Shown here one piece after another: positions 23,334 through 32,080 of a DNA stretch of 32,080 bases. This DNA comes from Chloroflexota bacterium (GTDB lineage Bacteria; Chloroflexota; Anaerolineae; UBA4142). Each line of letters opens with the position of its first letter. The first letter of the stretch is position 1. Position numbers and translations under genes: made by a program. The notes under the pieces are model-generated. The model did not search any database. It saw only the letters and a program-made list of their open reading frames with translations, and was not told the DNA's origin. The DNA lies in assembly GCA_016865935.1 (NCBI GenBank), contig VGOB01000039.1, forward strand, positions 1-32,080. The letters run 5' to 3'.

Positions 23334-23374
23334 AGACCTGTCAGATTTTCGCCGCGGGCGAACCTGACAGGTCT
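23334..23374. repeat. Palindrome between ino1 and arsC
   Basis: AGACCTGTCAG (23334-23344) and CTGACAGGTCT (23364-23374) form a perfect 11-bp stem, with a second inner stem TTCGCC/GGCGAA. There is no U-run on the minus strand after it, so it is more like a dispersed palindromic element than a classical terminator. Confidence 0.75.
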
Positions 23375-23386
23375 GTTTCGCCATTT

Positions 23387-24472
23387 CTATTTGCCTTGAA
23401 TGAATTCTTCCACCAGCTCGCGCGCCTTGTCGTCCGGGAATTGCTTGGGTGGCGATTTCATAAAGTACGAACTCGGCGCGACGAGCGCGCCTTTCATTCC
23501 GCGCTCCAGCGCGATCTTGGCGCAGCGCACCGCGTCGATCACGACGCCCGCGCTGTTCGGCGAGTCCCACACTTCCAATTTCAATTCGAGATTCAGTGGC
23601 ACGTCCCCAAACGTCGTCCCTTCCATCCGAATGTAACACCACTTGCGATCCGTCAGCCACGGCACGTAATCGCTGGGACCGACGTGGACGTTGTCGGGAT
23701 CAAGATTGTGACCGAGCATCGAAGTGACCGCGTTGGTTTTGGAAATCTTTTTCGATTCCAGCCGCTCGCGTTCGAGCATATTCATAAAATCGGTGTTGCC
23801 GCCGAAATTCAATTGATACGTGCGATCCAAGCGCACGCCGCGATCTTCGAACAGACGCGTCAGAACGCGGTGCGTGATCGTCGCGCCGACCTGGGACTTG
23901 ATGTCATCGCCGACAATCGGCAAGCCGCGCTCTTCGAAACGTTTCTGCCAATATTTTTCGCGCGCGATGAACACGGGAATGCAATTGACGAACGCGCACC
24001 CTGCGGCAAGAACTTGTTCCACGTACCACTTGGTTGCTTCTTCCGAACCGACCGGCAGATAGTTGATGACGACATCAGCTTTGGTCGCTTTCAAAATGCC
24101 GACGACATCGTCCGTCGGTCCCGGCGCTTTTTCGATCACCTGCGACAAATATTTGCCGAGTCCGTCGTGCGTCATCCCGCGATGCACTTTGACGCCGGAC
24201 TTGGGCACGCTGGCGAATTTGTACGTGTTGTTGGGCTGGGTGTAAATCGCCTCCGCTAAATCCTTGCCGACTTTGTTTTTGTCAATGTCGAACGCGGCGA
24301 CGATCTCGATGTCGCCGACGTGATAGCCACCCAAGTTGACGTGCATCATCCCCGGCACCTGGGTATCAACGGGCGCGTCCTGGTAGTAATGAACTCCCTG
24401 GACGAAACTGCTCGCGCAATTGCCCACGCCGATAATCGCGACGCGAACCTTACGACTTTTTTGTTTTGCCAT
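23387..24472 (-). CDS. ino1: Inositol-3-phosphate synthase
   Basis: The enzyme turns glucose 6-phosphate into 1D-myo-inositol 3-phosphate using NAD+, the first step toward inositol lipids and related solutes. The 361-residue product has the NAD-binding loop [10 protein letters not shown] (13-22), and the family blocks [35 protein letters not shown] and KISKTNAV, where the Lys residues serve in catalysis. It is of the short bacterial type. A clear GGGAGG lies 5 bases before the ATG at 24472. It follows mgsA on the same strand after 119 bases that contain a possible promoter. Confidence 0.95.
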   Translation of the reverse strand: MAKQKSRKVRVAIIGVGNCASSFVQGVHYYQDAPVDTQVPGMMHVNLGGYHVGDIEIVAAFDIDKNKVGKDLAEAIYTQPNNTYKFASVPKSGVKVHRGMTHDGLGKYLSQVIEKAPGPTDDVVGILKATKADVVINYLPVGSEEATKWYVEQVLAAGCAFVNCIPVFIAREKYWQKRFEERGLPIVGDDIKSQVGATITHRVLTRLFEDRGVRLDRTYQLNFGGNTDFMNMLERERLESKKISKTNAVTSMLGHNLDPDNVHVGPSDYVPWLTDRKWCYIRMEGTTFGDVPLNLELKLEVWDSPNSAGVVIDAVRCAKIALERGMKGALVAPSSYFMKSPPKQFPDDKARELVEEFIQGK

Positions 24473-24546
24473 AAAAACCTCCCAGAATGTATGATGGTAT
24501 CCGAAAACGCGGTTAGATGCGTTTCCCTACAGTCACCTACATTCCG

Positions 24547-24552
24547 AGTATA
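24547..24552 (-). promoter_or_regulatory. Possible -10 box upstream of ino1
   Basis: TATACT on the minus strand (5 of 6 matches) lies 74 bases before the ino1 ATG in an AT-rich pocket. The -35 region (TTTGTG) is poor, so the call is tentative. Confidence 0.3.
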
Positions 24553-24591
24553 TTCTAAAATATGAAACCCACAAATCCAGAATGAATCGCG

Positions 24592-25062
24592 TTAGGTGGT
24601 TTCTTTATTAGCGGCGATGGGGCGCTTGAGATGCGCGGCATAATCCGGCAAGATGCGTTCATACGGTTCGTTCATCAGCGGCGACGAAATGATATAATCG
24701 GCAGAGGTTCGATTGCACGCGACCGGAATGTTCCAGACGACGGCGATCCGAAGCAACGCTTTGACGTCAGGATCGTGGGGCAGCGGTTCTAGCGGATCCC
24801 AAAAGAAAATCAGAAAATCAATTTCCCCTTCGGCGATTTTTGCGCCGATTTGTTGATCGCCGCCCAGCGGACCGCTCTGCAACTTGGTGACGGTGAGTTC
24901 GAGTTCCTCTTCCAGCAAATTGCCGGTTGTGCCGGTGGCATAGAGTTCGTGCTGCGCCAAGAGGTCGTGGTTGAATTTCGCCCAGGCGACCAAGTCGCGC
25001 TTTTTGTTATCGTGCGCCACGAGCGCGATTTTCTTTCTCCAGAGTGGTGCTGATTCGTTCAT
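24592..25062 (-). CDS. mgsA: Methylglyoxal synthase
   Basis: MgsA converts dihydroxyacetone phosphate to methylglyoxal and phosphate, and in studied bacteria it is inhibited by phosphate, so it acts when phosphate is scarce. The 156-residue product has the phosphate-binding GTTGNLL (44-50), [12 protein letters not shown] (63-74) with the catalytic Asp69, [18 protein letters not shown] (88-105) and CNRTSADY (116-123). The length is usual. The ATG at 25062 overlaps the TGA of the nicotinate phosphoribosyltransferase gene (ATGA). The ORF start 12 bases upstream is also possible but lies within that gene. Confidence 0.95.
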   Translation of the reverse strand: MNESAPLWRKKIALVAHDNKKRDLVAWAKFNHDLLAQHELYATGTTGNLLEEELELTVTKLQSGPLGGDQQIGAKIAEGEIDFLIFFWDPLEPLPHDPDVKALLRIAVVWNIPVACNRTSADYIISSPLMNEPYERILPDYAAHLKRPIAANKETT

Positions 25063-26057
25063 GAACGATTCCACACGTTCAAGCGCGGATTTTCGGTGAT
25101 GCCTGGAATGCGTCCGCGTTTGGCAATCGGCTTGCCGTCAATTTCCTTGAGATCGCCGGTGAAATCAATCGGCGGCGCGGCGCTGATCGCGCTGCCGACG
25201 CCATAGCCATCCACCGGCGCGCTCTCGCGCTTGAACAATTCGATCCGTTCCGGGTTGATGCCCCCGCTCACAAAGATTTTGACGCGCGCGTATCCGGCTT
25301 GATCGAGCCGCGCGCGGATTTCTTTGACAAGATCCGGCGTTACGCCTCCGCGCTCGGACGGCGTGTCGAGCCGCACGCCCCACAAACGATCGCCGAGCGC
25401 CTGCGCGACTCGGAGCGCCTCTTCGGCTTCGTCGCGAAAGGTGTCCACGAGCGCGACGCGATTCACTTCCGGCGGCATCCATTTATCGAATGCTTGGACG
25501 GCGCGCACGGTGTCGCCCAGAATCAAAATCAAGGCGTGCGGCATCGTGCCGCTGGGCTGTTTGTCGGCGAGGCGCGCGCCCGCCGGAGTCGCGCTCGTCG
25601 CGCAGCCGCCGATGATCGCCGCGTATTCCATTTGCGCGGAGACGTTTGGGTGGATGTGCCGCGCGCCAAATGCGATGACCGGCACGGGCGCGGCGGCTTG
25701 TACGATTTGTCGCGCGGCGGTCGCCCAACCGCTCTGCGACGCGAGAATTCCCAGTAGCGCAGTTTCGTACAAACCGAACGCGGAATAGCGCGCGCGGATT
25801 CGCAGGACGACCTGCTTGACGTTCATCGGCGCGCCTTCATCTAGCGTCCACACTTGCGCGTCAGCGGGCAACACGCGATTGAGCAGCGCGAACGCTTCAC
25901 GCATCCCGCACAAGATTCCGTTGCGACTTGGAAATATTTCCATCACGACAATCGGGTCTAGTCCTTCGCGTCGCAAAATTTCGCGCGCGCGGTGAAAATA
26001 AATGTCGGCGGTGCCGCCGGACAGAGTCGCTTTGGCAATTGGCGGTGACGCGTTCAT
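25059..26057 (-). CDS. pncB: Nicotinate phosphoribosyltransferase
   Basis: The enzyme joins nicotinate to PRPP to give nicotinate mononucleotide in NAD salvage. The 332-residue product has the family blocks FGARHIHP (130-137), GTMPHA (170-175), VDTFRDE (204-210) and [10 protein letters not shown]. It is of the short type found in archaea and many bacteria. ATG 26057 overlaps the stop of the preceding nicotinamidase-like gene (ATGA). That neighbour would supply nicotinate from nicotinamide, so the two form a two-step salvage unit. It ends in the overlap with mgsA. Confidence 0.92.
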   Translation of the reverse strand: MNASPPIAKATLSGGTADIYFHRAREILRREGLDPIVVMEIFPSRNGILCGMREAFALLNRVLPADAQVWTLDEGAPMNVKQVVLRIRARYSAFGLYETALLGILASQSGWATAARQIVQAAAPVPVIAFGARHIHPNVSAQMEYAAIIGGCATSATPAGARLADKQPSGTMPHALILILGDTVRAVQAFDKWMPPEVNRVALVDTFRDEAEEALRVAQALGDRLWGVRLDTPSERGGVTPDLVKEIRARLDQAGYARVKIFVSGGINPERIELFKRESAPVDGYGVGSAISAAPPIDFTGDLKEIDGKPIAKRGRIPGITENPRLNVWNRS

Positions 26058-27082
26058 AATCGCATTCCGCTCCATTCGTTCATTGGCGTCGTGGATCGGA
26101 CGATGCGCATCCCGGCATCGGCAAAGCGTTGGAACGCGGCGTCCGCTTGCGCGGTGTAATCTATCACGCCGGGGATGACGACCGGCGAGGTGCAATCTTC
26201 GAGCAAGTACACTTTTTCCGCCAGCGTATGATCGTGAATCAGAATGTCATCCAACAGATCGGCAATCGTCCACGCGACGCAATGACTCTTGGCTTCGCCA
26301 GCGATGATCACCGCGTCGAACTCTCGCAGTTTGCGGAAGATGCTGTCGCTTTTGGGCGCGAGCGGTTTGCCGGCGCAATCGGTTTTCACTTCGGGACTCA
26401 GCACCGAATAATGCTCGGTTAGCGGCGCGTCGCCCTTGACGTGAAAATCGGGTTGGTTATGGCGCACGAGACTATGAAAAAAGACGGCTTGCTCGAACGC
26501 GGAGACGAGCGCGTGTCCGATTCCGCCGAGCATCGCGTGGTAGGGCCAGATCGTCAGTTCGTACTTGCCACTGGCTTTGAGCTGGCGCGTGTAATGCTCC
26601 AAATGGCGTTGTCCGTACTCGCGGCTGATTCCAAGCGACGCGGCGAGCGCGGGATTGAATTTCCACACGCCACGCATTACATCGTCAATCGAAACGAGCG
26701 TGAATGGCGCGGGATGCTCGCCGCGCTCGTCGATCAGGTAGAGCGCGTGGAAAATCTGCGCGACTTGGTGCGTGTCCATCGTCGGAACGATTTGCGTGAT
26801 GACGTTCAGGTGGCGATAGATGAATTCGCATAACCGTCGCGTATCGTCCACCGCGCCAATGCCGGAGCGTCCGCCGACGAACAGTTCGAATTCGGGAACG
26901 CAAAACGTGTTTTGGACATCTACAGCGACGAGACAGATCTTGAACGCGTCTGTTGCTGCGGGCTGGATGCGATATTGCTGTGTCCAGTGGGTTGCCGCGC
27001 GCGCGAGCACTTCGTACGGCACGCGCCAAACCGCGCCGACGCGCTCGGGAGTGTGGCTGGGTGGAATCGGGAGTGGATACAT
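26054..27082 (-). CDS. Isochorismatase-fold cysteine hydrolase, probable nicotinamidase
   Basis: The 342-residue protein has the isochorismatase fold: LVAVDVQNTFC with Asp55, PTMDTH (100-105) as the metal-binding block, WPYHAMLGGIGHAL (179-192), and AGEAKSHCVAW with the catalytic Cys268. The metal site and the neighbouring pncB suggest a nicotinamidase that frees nicotinate and ammonia. It is longer than typical PncA (about 200 residues), with an extra N-terminal portion of about 45 residues and a long insert, so another amidase substrate is possible. The gene follows phoU after 13 bases. Confidence 0.8.
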   Translation of the reverse strand: MYPLPIPPSHTPERVGAVWRVPYEVLARAATHWTQQYRIQPAATDAFKICLVAVDVQNTFCVPEFELFVGGRSGIGAVDDTRRLCEFIYRHLNVITQIVPTMDTHQVAQIFHALYLIDERGEHPAPFTLVSIDDVMRGVWKFNPALAASLGISREYGQRHLEHYTRQLKASGKYELTIWPYHAMLGGIGHALVSAFEQAVFFHSLVRHNQPDFHVKGDAPLTEHYSVLSPEVKTDCAGKPLAPKSDSIFRKLREFDAVIIAGEAKSHCVAWTIADLLDDILIHDHTLAEKVYLLEDCTSPVVIPGVIDYTAQADAAFQRFADAGMRIVRSTTPMNEWSGMRL

Positions 27083-27095
27083 TGCGGCTCTTCGT

Positions 27096-27773
27096 TCACT
27101 CGACCATTTGATGGTTTTCGACGTTCAGTTCCTCCAACCGTCCGGTCGCCGCGTAAATCACGCGCTCGCCGATGTTGGTGACGCGGTCGCCGATGCGTTC
27201 GAGGTTGTGCGCGGCAAAGAGCAGGTTGAGCGCGCGCGTGACGGTGCGCGAGTCTTCCATCACGTACGTCATCAGTTCGCGGAAGATTTGCTTGTAGAGT
27301 TGATCGATTTCTTCATCGCGATTGCAGACGGCGCGTGCCAACTCCGAATCATTGCGTGCGACGGCGTCCAGGGCTTGCCCCAACATACTCTCGCACAGTT
27401 GCGCCATGCGCGGAATATCAATCAGCGGCTTGAGCAACGGTTCGTCGCCCATCCGAATCACGATTTCGGCGAGATTCTTGGAGTGATCGGCGATCCGCTC
27501 GAGTTCGATGGCAATCAACAGGATCGACATGATTTCGCGCAGGTCACTGGCGAGCGGTTGTTGGGTCGCAATCAATCTATACGCCCGCTCCTCGATGTCG
27601 TAGCGCATACGATTGATTTCGATGTCCTGCTTGATGAGCGATTGCGCCGTCACGCGGTCGCGCGTCTTGAGCGCCTCCGTCCCATCGCTAATCGTCTGCG
27701 TGGTGAGCGCGCCCAGGGCGAGCAAAGTTTTCTTCAGATCGTTGACTTGTTTTTCAAACGTATCGCGCGGCAT
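27096..27773 (-). CDS. phoU: Phosphate signalling protein PhoU
   Basis: PhoU links the Pst transporter to the PhoR kinase and represses the Pho response when phosphate is plentiful. The 225-residue product is all-helical with two PhoU repeats, each with the acidic metal-binding E(R/K)xxD-type helix: LERIADHSKNLAE and LERIGDRVTNIGE. ATG 27773 starts MPRDTFEKQVNDLK; the open frame beyond it is made by the octad repeat and is rejected. It follows pstB after about 100 bases filled with that repeat. Confidence 0.95.
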   Translation of the reverse strand: MPRDTFEKQVNDLKKTLLALGALTTQTISDGTEALKTRDRVTAQSLIKQDIEINRMRYDIEERAYRLIATQQPLASDLREIMSILLIAIELERIADHSKNLAEIVIRMGDEPLLKPLIDIPRMAQLCESMLGQALDAVARNDSELARAVCNRDEEIDQLYKQIFRELMTYVMEDSRTVTRALNLLFAAHNLERIGDRVTNIGERVIYAATGRLEELNVENHQMVE

Positions 27774-27781
27774 AGTTTCCT

Positions 27782-27873
27782 CCAATGAGCCAATTGCCCA
27801 ATATGCCAATGAGCCAAACCTCTCTGCCATTCGCTAATTTGGATCATTGGTTCATTGGCGTATTGGCTCATTG
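27782..27873. repeat. Octad repeat with inverted arms between pstB and phoU
   Basis: The left arm (27782-27819) reads CCAATGAG, CCAATTGC, CCAATATG, CCAATGAG, CCAA in strict 8-base phase. The right arm (27837-27873) is the same unit inverted: on the minus strand CAATGAG, CCAATACG, CCAATGAA, CCAATGAT, CCAAA. The arms can pair into a long hairpin in the pstB-phoU message. It ends directly at the pstB stop codon. Confidence 0.85.
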
Positions 27874-28725
27874 TCATCCAAATCGTCCAGTGATATAGTC
27901 TTCGGTCTCTTTCTTCGCCGGGTTGGTAAAAATCTGCGTCGTCGGTCCGAATTCCACCAACACTCCGGCGCGGTCCGGGTTCATATTCATAAAGGCGGTG
28001 AGACCGGACACGCGCGCGGCTTGTTGCATGTTGTGCGTGACGATGACGATGGTATACTCATTTCGCAACTGGATCATCAATTCTTCGATCTTGTACGTCG
28101 CAATCGGATCGAGCGCGGAGCACGGCTCGTCCATCAGGATCACTTCCGGCTTGACCGCGATGGTGCGCGCGACGCACAAGCGTTGTTGCTGTCCACCGGA
28201 GAGCGCCAGCCCGCTTTGGTGCAGTTTGTCTTTCACCTCGTCCCACAGCGCGGCGTCGCGCAGCGATTGCTCGACGATCTGTTCCAACGCTTTGCCGCCG
28301 ACGCCCAGTAAACGGGGACCGTAGGCAACATTGTCGAAAATGGATTTCGGAAAAGGATTGGGGCGCTGAAAGACCATGCCAATCCGGCGGCGCACCAAAA
28401 CGACATCCACGTTCCGGTCGTAAATATTCTCCCCGTCCAACGTGACACTGCCGCGCACGCGCGTGTGCCCCACCAAATCGCCCATCCGATTGAATGTCCG
28501 CAACAAAGTGGATTTGCCGCACCCGGACGAACCGATGATGGCGGTGATACTCTTTTCCGGAATATCCATCGTCACGCCGGCAATCGCGCGAAAATTGCCG
28601 TAGTAGAAATCCAAATTCTGAACGCGCATTTTGGTTTTTGTATCTGCCGAAGTTTCCTGCGGCGTGTTGCCCGACAGGGCGCGCGTGAATATGCCCAGCC
28701 GTTCTGATTGTGTCGTTTCCAACAC
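27874..28725 (-). CDS. pstB: Phosphate ABC transporter ATP-binding protein PstB
   Basis: PstB powers high-affinity phosphate uptake together with PstA, PstC and PstS. It has Walker [10 protein letters not shown] (65-73), the signature [15 protein letters not shown], Walker B VILMDEP, and the PstB-specific [16 protein letters not shown] region. Start: GTG 28725 has GGAG 8 bases upstream, giving 283 residues with an N-terminal extension of about 32 residues; an ATG at 28629 ([11 protein letters not shown]) would give the usual length but has no visible ribosome site. It lies 13 bases after pstA. Confidence 0.95.
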   Translation of the reverse strand: MLETTQSERLGIFTRALSGNTPQETSADTKTKMRVQNLDFYYGNFRAIAGVTMDIPEKSITAIIGSSGCGKSTLLRTFNRMGDLVGHTRVRGSVTLDGENIYDRNVDVVLVRRRIGMVFQRPNPFPKSIFDNVAYGPRLLGVGGKALEQIVEQSLRDAALWDEVKDKLHQSGLALSGGQQQRLCVARTIAVKPEVILMDEPCSALDPIATYKIEELMIQLRNEYTIVIVTHNMQQAARVSGLTAFMNMNPDRAGVLVEFGPTTQIFTNPAKKETEDYITGRFG

Positions 28726-28738
28726 TTTGATTTCTCCT

Positions 28739-29647
28739 TCAGTAGTTCAAGCCCATCTGCCGCGCGCGCCACCAAGTCAGCGCACGCGCCAGAATGTTCA
28801 GTCCCAGCACCAGCGCGATCAGAACGAGCGCCGCCGCCCACGCCTTCTCTTGCCAATCTTTGAAGGGCGACATCGCGTAGATGTAGATCGTGTGTGGCAG
28901 GGTCGCGGTGGACTCGTTAAGATCGGTGACCAAGCCGGTGCTGCCGAACGCGGTGAAGAGCATCGGCGCGGCTTCTCCGGCGGCGCGCGCGATCGCGAGC
29001 ATAATGCCCGTGACGACGCCGTTCAACGCGGCAGGGAGCAAGACCTGCACACTCGTCTTCCAATTCGACGCGCCGAGCGCAAGCGAACCCTCGCGCAGGC
29101 CACGCGGTACCAGCTTGAGCATTTCTTCCGTCGTGCGCAAGACGAGCGGCAGCATGATGATCGCGAGCGCAACTCCGGCGGCGAACGCCGAGAAACGTCG
29201 CTGCGGCAACACGATGATCGTGTAGGCGAAAATGCCCATCACGATGGAGGGAATGCCCGAGAGCACGTCGGTGCCAAAACGGATGGCGAGACCCAGCGGA
29301 GTGTTTGGATAGTCTGCGGCGAAGAACGCGCCGATAATCGCGACGGGGATCGCAATGACACAGGCGACTCCGACGACGAGTCCGGTCCCGACAATGGCAT
29401 TCACGATGCCTCCCCCCGGAACGCCGACGGGAGTGGGCAACTGGGTAAAAAATTCGATGTTAAGGAAACGACTCCCTTGGATTGTAACATAGAGTGTAAT
29501 CCAAAGCAAGGGAATGATGGCGAGGACTGTCGCCGCGCCGGTCAGCGAGAGCATCACGATATTTGTGATCTTGCGTCGCGCGAAATGCGCCTTGGACATC
29601 CCGAGCAGAGGCGCACTGGTTCTGGGATGGTTTTGTGTTTGGTTCAT
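28739..29647 (-). CDS. pstA: Phosphate ABC transporter permease PstA
   Basis: This is one of the two membrane subunits of the Pst phosphate importer. The 302-residue protein has about six hydrophobic helices and the transporter EAA-type loop [15 protein letters not shown] that docks on PstB. The [12 protein letters not shown] segment is typical of PstA. The ATG at 29647 overlaps the pstC stop (ATGA). Confidence 0.94.
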   Translation of the reverse strand: MNQTQNHPRTSAPLLGMSKAHFARRKITNIVMLSLTGAATVLAIIPLLWITLYVTIQGSRFLNIEFFTQLPTPVGVPGGGIVNAIVGTGLVVGVACVIAIPVAIIGAFFAADYPNTPLGLAIRFGTDVLSGIPSIVMGIFAYTIIVLPQRRFSAFAAGVALAIIMLPLVLRTTEEMLKLVPRGLREGSLALGASNWKTSVQVLLPAALNGVVTGIMLAIARAAGEAAPMLFTAFGSTGLVTDLNESTATLPHTIYIYAMSPFKDWQEKAWAAALVLIALVLGLNILARALTWWRARQMGLNY

Positions 29648-30618
29648 ACGCGCATCTCCGACGGAACACGCCGCGCGACCCGCCAGACCAGCAGCCGCGC
29701 GAACAGGTTCAAAACTAAAGTGATGAAAAATAGAATCAAACCGATTTCGATCAGCGCGCTGCGGAACAGGTCAATCGAAGACGCCTCGCCGAATTGACTG
29801 GCGATGATCGCGGACATAGTCGATCCGGGTTCGAGGATCGACGCGGTGAGATTATAGTTGTTGCCGATCACCATCGTCACCGCCATCGTCTCGCCGAGCG
29901 CGCGCCCCAGACCGAGAATCACCGCGCCGAGGATCCCGGACAAGCCGTAAGGAATCAAGACCTGCCAGATCATCTCCCAGTGGGTTGCGCCGAGCGCGAG
30001 CGCGGCTTCGCGTTGCGCGCGCGGAATCGCCTGGAACACGTCGCGACTGACCGCGCTGATCGTCGGTAAAATCATTACGGCGAGGATCAACGATGCGGCA
30101 AGCCGGCTGTACTGCGGACTGACTGATCCGGCGAAGAGCGGGATAAATCCGGCGATTGAGTTCAGGGTTTCGCCAATCGGCTTGACGATGGTCGGCGCGA
30201 AAACGTACACGCCCCACAAGCCGTAAATCACGCTGGGTACCGCCGCGAGTAATTCGACCAGGAATCCTAGTGTCCGGCTGAGCCAAGGTGTTGCGAGTTC
30301 TGCCAGAAAAATCGAGATACCTAAACCAAGCGGTAAGGCGATGACGAGCGCGAGAAGCGAAGTTTGCAGGGTGCCGTAGATGAAGGGGAGCGCGCCGAAC
30401 TTGTCGCCGTATGGATCCCAATCCGCGCTGAAGATCAATTCCCAGCCGAATGCTTGGCGGGTCAAATGGGATTCCTGCCACAACTGCCACCCGATGGCGA
30501 GGACTGTCAACAGGGCGAGCGATCCGGCGATCAGCGTCAGCGCGTCGAAGATCGTGTCGCCGTGGCGCAACCGATGTTTGATTTCTTTGAGCGTGAATTG
30601 ACTGGTAGCAACTGCCAT
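29644..30618 (-). CDS. pstC: Phosphate ABC transporter permease PstC
   Basis: This is the second membrane subunit of the Pst importer, 324 residues from the ATG at 30618, which has GGAG 8 bases upstream. It shows the PstC blocks VPSVIYGLWGVYVFAP and the EAA loop AQREAALALGATHWE. It has a first helix near residue 30 and a larger loop before the second helix, as usual. An upstream in-frame stretch to 30675 includes the stem-loop region and is not used. Confidence 0.94.
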   Translation of the reverse strand: MAVATSQFTLKEIKHRLRHGDTIFDALTLIAGSLALLTVLAIGWQLWQESHLTRQAFGWELIFSADWDPYGDKFGALPFIYGTLQTSLLALVIALPLGLGISIFLAELATPWLSRTLGFLVELLAAVPSVIYGLWGVYVFAPTIVKPIGETLNSIAGFIPLFAGSVSPQYSRLAASLILAVMILPTISAVSRDVFQAIPRAQREAALALGATHWEMIWQVLIPYGLSGILGAVILGLGRALGETMAVTMVIGNNYNLTASILEPGSTMSAIIASQFGEASSIDLFRSALIEIGLILFFITLVLNLFARLLVWRVARRVPSEMRV

Positions 30619-30645
30619 TGATACACTCCGGTTAGACGCGCTAAT

Positions 30646-30721
30646 GGGAGCGCAACTCCAAACGTGCGCTCCCACCTTGCGCTGCTCGATCGGAATCCAG
30701 GTCGCAAAATATACCTGGATT
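30646..30721 (-). promoter_or_regulatory. Two stem-loops between pstS and pstC
   Basis: GGGAGCGCA/TGCGCTCCC (30646-30654 with 30665-30673) and AATCCAGGT/ACCTGGATT (30694-30702 with 30713-30721) are both perfect 9-bp stems. They follow the pstS stop on the minus strand and lack U-runs. They could protect the 3' end of the pstS message or reduce read-through, which would give more binding protein than permease. Confidence 0.55.
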
Positions 30722-30731
30722 TTCTTTTGCG

Positions 30732-31922
30732 TTAGAACGGTTTACCCTGGCAGGTCACTTTGGACAGTTTCGCCTCGACCAACTTTTGGACAGCGTCTGG
30801 CAGAGGCACATAGTCCAACGATGCGGCGAACTTGTCGCCATCGGGACTCATTGCCCATTTGAAGAACTCGAACATTGCCTTGCCTTTGACACAGTCGGTC
30901 TGATCCATGTAGATCATCAGGTAGGTGTAGGTCGAAATCGGATAGGTGGTCTTGCTCGGACCGTTCACGATCGAAGCGACCAGTTTGTCGCCCAGATCGT
31001 TGCCAAAGTCTGCCATTGCGGCTTGGACGCCTTCCCTAGTCGCTATGATGTACTCACCGGCTTTGTTCTGCACGGAGCCGTACGGCAGTTTGCCTTCCTT
31101 CGCAAACGAGATTTCGACGTAGCCGATCGCGCCATCGGTATTCTGAACGAGCGCGGTCACGCCGGGATTCTGATTGCCCGCGAGCGTGGAGGGGAGCCAC
31201 TTGGGCAACTTGTTCGCGCCGCCCATCTTCGTCTTGTATTCCGGATTCGACGCGGCGAGATAGTCGGTGAAGGTGTAGGTGGTGCCGGAACTATCCGCGC
31301 GCACGATCACCTTGATGTCTTTCGCGGGCAGAGTGACGCCCGGGTTCGCGCTGACCAACACGGGATCGTTCCACTTGGCAATCTTGCCCAGATAGATGTC
31401 GCCCAGCGCGGTCGCCGGGAACTTGAGAGTGGCGGTGATCATTTTGCCAGCGTCGTCTTTGATATTATACACCGGGACAACTGGACCCGCAACGATCGGG
31501 AACATCTGCACGCCTTTGGCTTTGTCGTACTCGGCATCCGTCATCGGCGCATCGCTACCACCGAATTCCACGGTCTTCGCCGTAATCTGCGAGATGCCGC
31601 CGCCCGAGCCGATGGGATTGTAGTTAACGCGGATGGCAGGATTGACATACGCGAATTCAAAGAACCAGCGCGAGTAAAGCGGGTACGGGAACGACGCGCC
31701 TGCGCCATTGATGACGATCGAGCCGGGTTTAGGTGCGGCGGGACCGGGCGTCGGCGTGATGACTTTTTCGACGACCTTTTCGACGACCTTGGTCTGCTCG
31801 ACCACTTTGGTCTCGACGACCTTGACTGGCGCGCTCGTCGGCGCGGCGGTGGGCGTCGCGCACGCTGCCACGTTCACTGCGAAAGCGAGCAACGCAATGA
31901 ACAAAAACACTTGCTTGAACAT
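30732..31922 (-). CDS. pstS: Phosphate-binding lipoprotein PstS
   Basis: PstS captures phosphate outside the membrane for the PstCAB importer. The 396-residue product has a lipoprotein signal (VAAC, Cys21) and a linker with a VVE-rich repeat (about 34-54) that may be helical, then the binding domain. This has INGAGASFPYPLYSRW (71-86), the phosphate loop GSGGGISQIT, SDAPMT, and RADSSGTTYTFTDYL. AAGGAG lies 9 bases before the ATG. It is the first gene of the pst operon. Confidence 0.95.
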   Translation of the reverse strand: MFKQVFLFIALLAFAVNVAACATPTAAPTSAPVKVVETKVVEQTKVVEKVVEKVITPTPGPAAPKPGSIVINGAGASFPYPLYSRWFFEFAYVNPAIRVNYNPIGSGGGISQITAKTVEFGGSDAPMTDAEYDKAKGVQMFPIVAGPVVPVYNIKDDAGKMITATLKFPATALGDIYLGKIAKWNDPVLVSANPGVTLPAKDIKVIVRADSSGTTYTFTDYLAASNPEYKTKMGGANKLPKWLPSTLAGNQNPGVTALVQNTDGAIGYVEISFAKEGKLPYGSVQNKAGEYIIATREGVQAAMADFGNDLGDKLVASIVNGPSKTTYPISTYTYLMIYMDQTDCVKGKAMFEFFKWAMSPDGDKFAASLDYVPLPDAVQKLVEAKLSKVTCQGKPF

Positions 31923-32080
31923 TTTCTTCTTCTCCTTTGTGAGATGGATTAATCACATATCCCAAAAGTAATTCCGGTCATCCTGGCTTTCCGAATGCGG
32001 CAAGGCTTGCGATGAAACTACGATGACGTAGACGCCGATGCGGCTGTCGTTGACCGGGGCGGCGGGTCTTGAGCCAAGCG
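31923..32080. other. Region upstream of pstS, no gene supported
   Basis: This edge holds the leader of pstS and probably its promoter. A weak TATGTG lies near 31956, but no clear -35 or Pho box is visible. A minus-strand frame is open from 32080 to a TGA near 31952, but at about 42 codons without a recognisable family it is not called as a gene; it could be the 3' end of an upstream gene outside the window. Confidence 0.4.

Noticed and set aside
28631-29797. Plus-strand open frame of 388 codons opposite pstA
   Set aside because: Shadow of the pst genes, with Arg/Asp-rich low-complexity translation and no ribosome site.
30786-31952. Plus-strand open frame of 388 codons opposite pstS
   Set aside because: Antisense to a well-supported PstS gene; the translation shows no domain.
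31952-32080. 3' end of another minus-strand gene at the right edge
   Set aside because: About 42 open codons only, and no recognisable family. Cannot be separated from chance.

Overview
The window looks like a chromosomal segment of a GC-rich bacterium, most probably a member of the Chloroflexota (Anaerolineae-like). This assignment is inferred from the style of the lipoproteins (a lipobox followed by a long Pro/Ala/Thr-rich linker), the DUF2277 protein, the TAXI-type TRAP transporter with its DUF1850 companion, and the many short palindromes and heptanucleotide repeats between genes. No rRNA, tRNA, CRISPR array or complete insertion sequence was found.

Layout. Positions 1-3194 (+) carry a pectin-degradation cluster: the 3' end of a GH105 hydrolase, a PL1 pectate lyase lipoprotein and a GH28 polygalacturonase. 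Positions 3300-9739 (-) form a defence and toxin-antitoxin island, read from right to left: an MmeI-like type IIL restriction-modification enzyme, a DUF262/HNH (GmrSD-like) protein, an orphan AbrB-type protein and a MntA/HepT pair, followed by a DUF2277 protein and a helix-hairpin-helix protein. Positions 9867-13727 (-) hold a heterodimeric ABC exporter with one degenerate ATP site. An MFS (DHA2) exporter (+) and a TumE-like two-gene module (-) follow. Positions 16138-20293 (+) hold a fused TRAP permease, a TAXI binding lipoprotein, DUF1850, and a C-GCAxxG-C-C redox protein whose first conserved Cys codon is an in-frame TGA.

From 31922 down to 20290 every gene lies on the minus strand and most concern phosphate: pstS-pstC-pstA-pstB-phoU, a nicotinamidase-like hydrolase, nicotinate phosphoribosyltransferase, methylglyoxal synthase, inositol-3-phosphate synthase, arsenate reductase, SurE nucleotidase, and a PhoP/PhoR-like two-component pair. 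Many are joined by ATGA or TGATG overlaps. The two-component system probably senses phosphate and controls the Pst genes. MgsA and SurE release phosphate inside the cell, and ArsC would detoxify arsenate that enters through Pst.

The strongest unusual signal is the probable selenoprotein at 19859-20293, with a bacterial SECIS-like hairpin just after the TGA. It is in the same open frame as the upstream DUF1850 gene, which has no stop codon of its own before that TGA. Other oddities are a 51-bp duplicate of the ABC exporter 3' end fused to the end of the GH28 gene, a family of GAC-N4 heptad repeats at four loci, an octad inverted repeat between pstB and phoU, and palindromes that supply coding sequence, a promoter element or a leader hairpin to adjacent genes.
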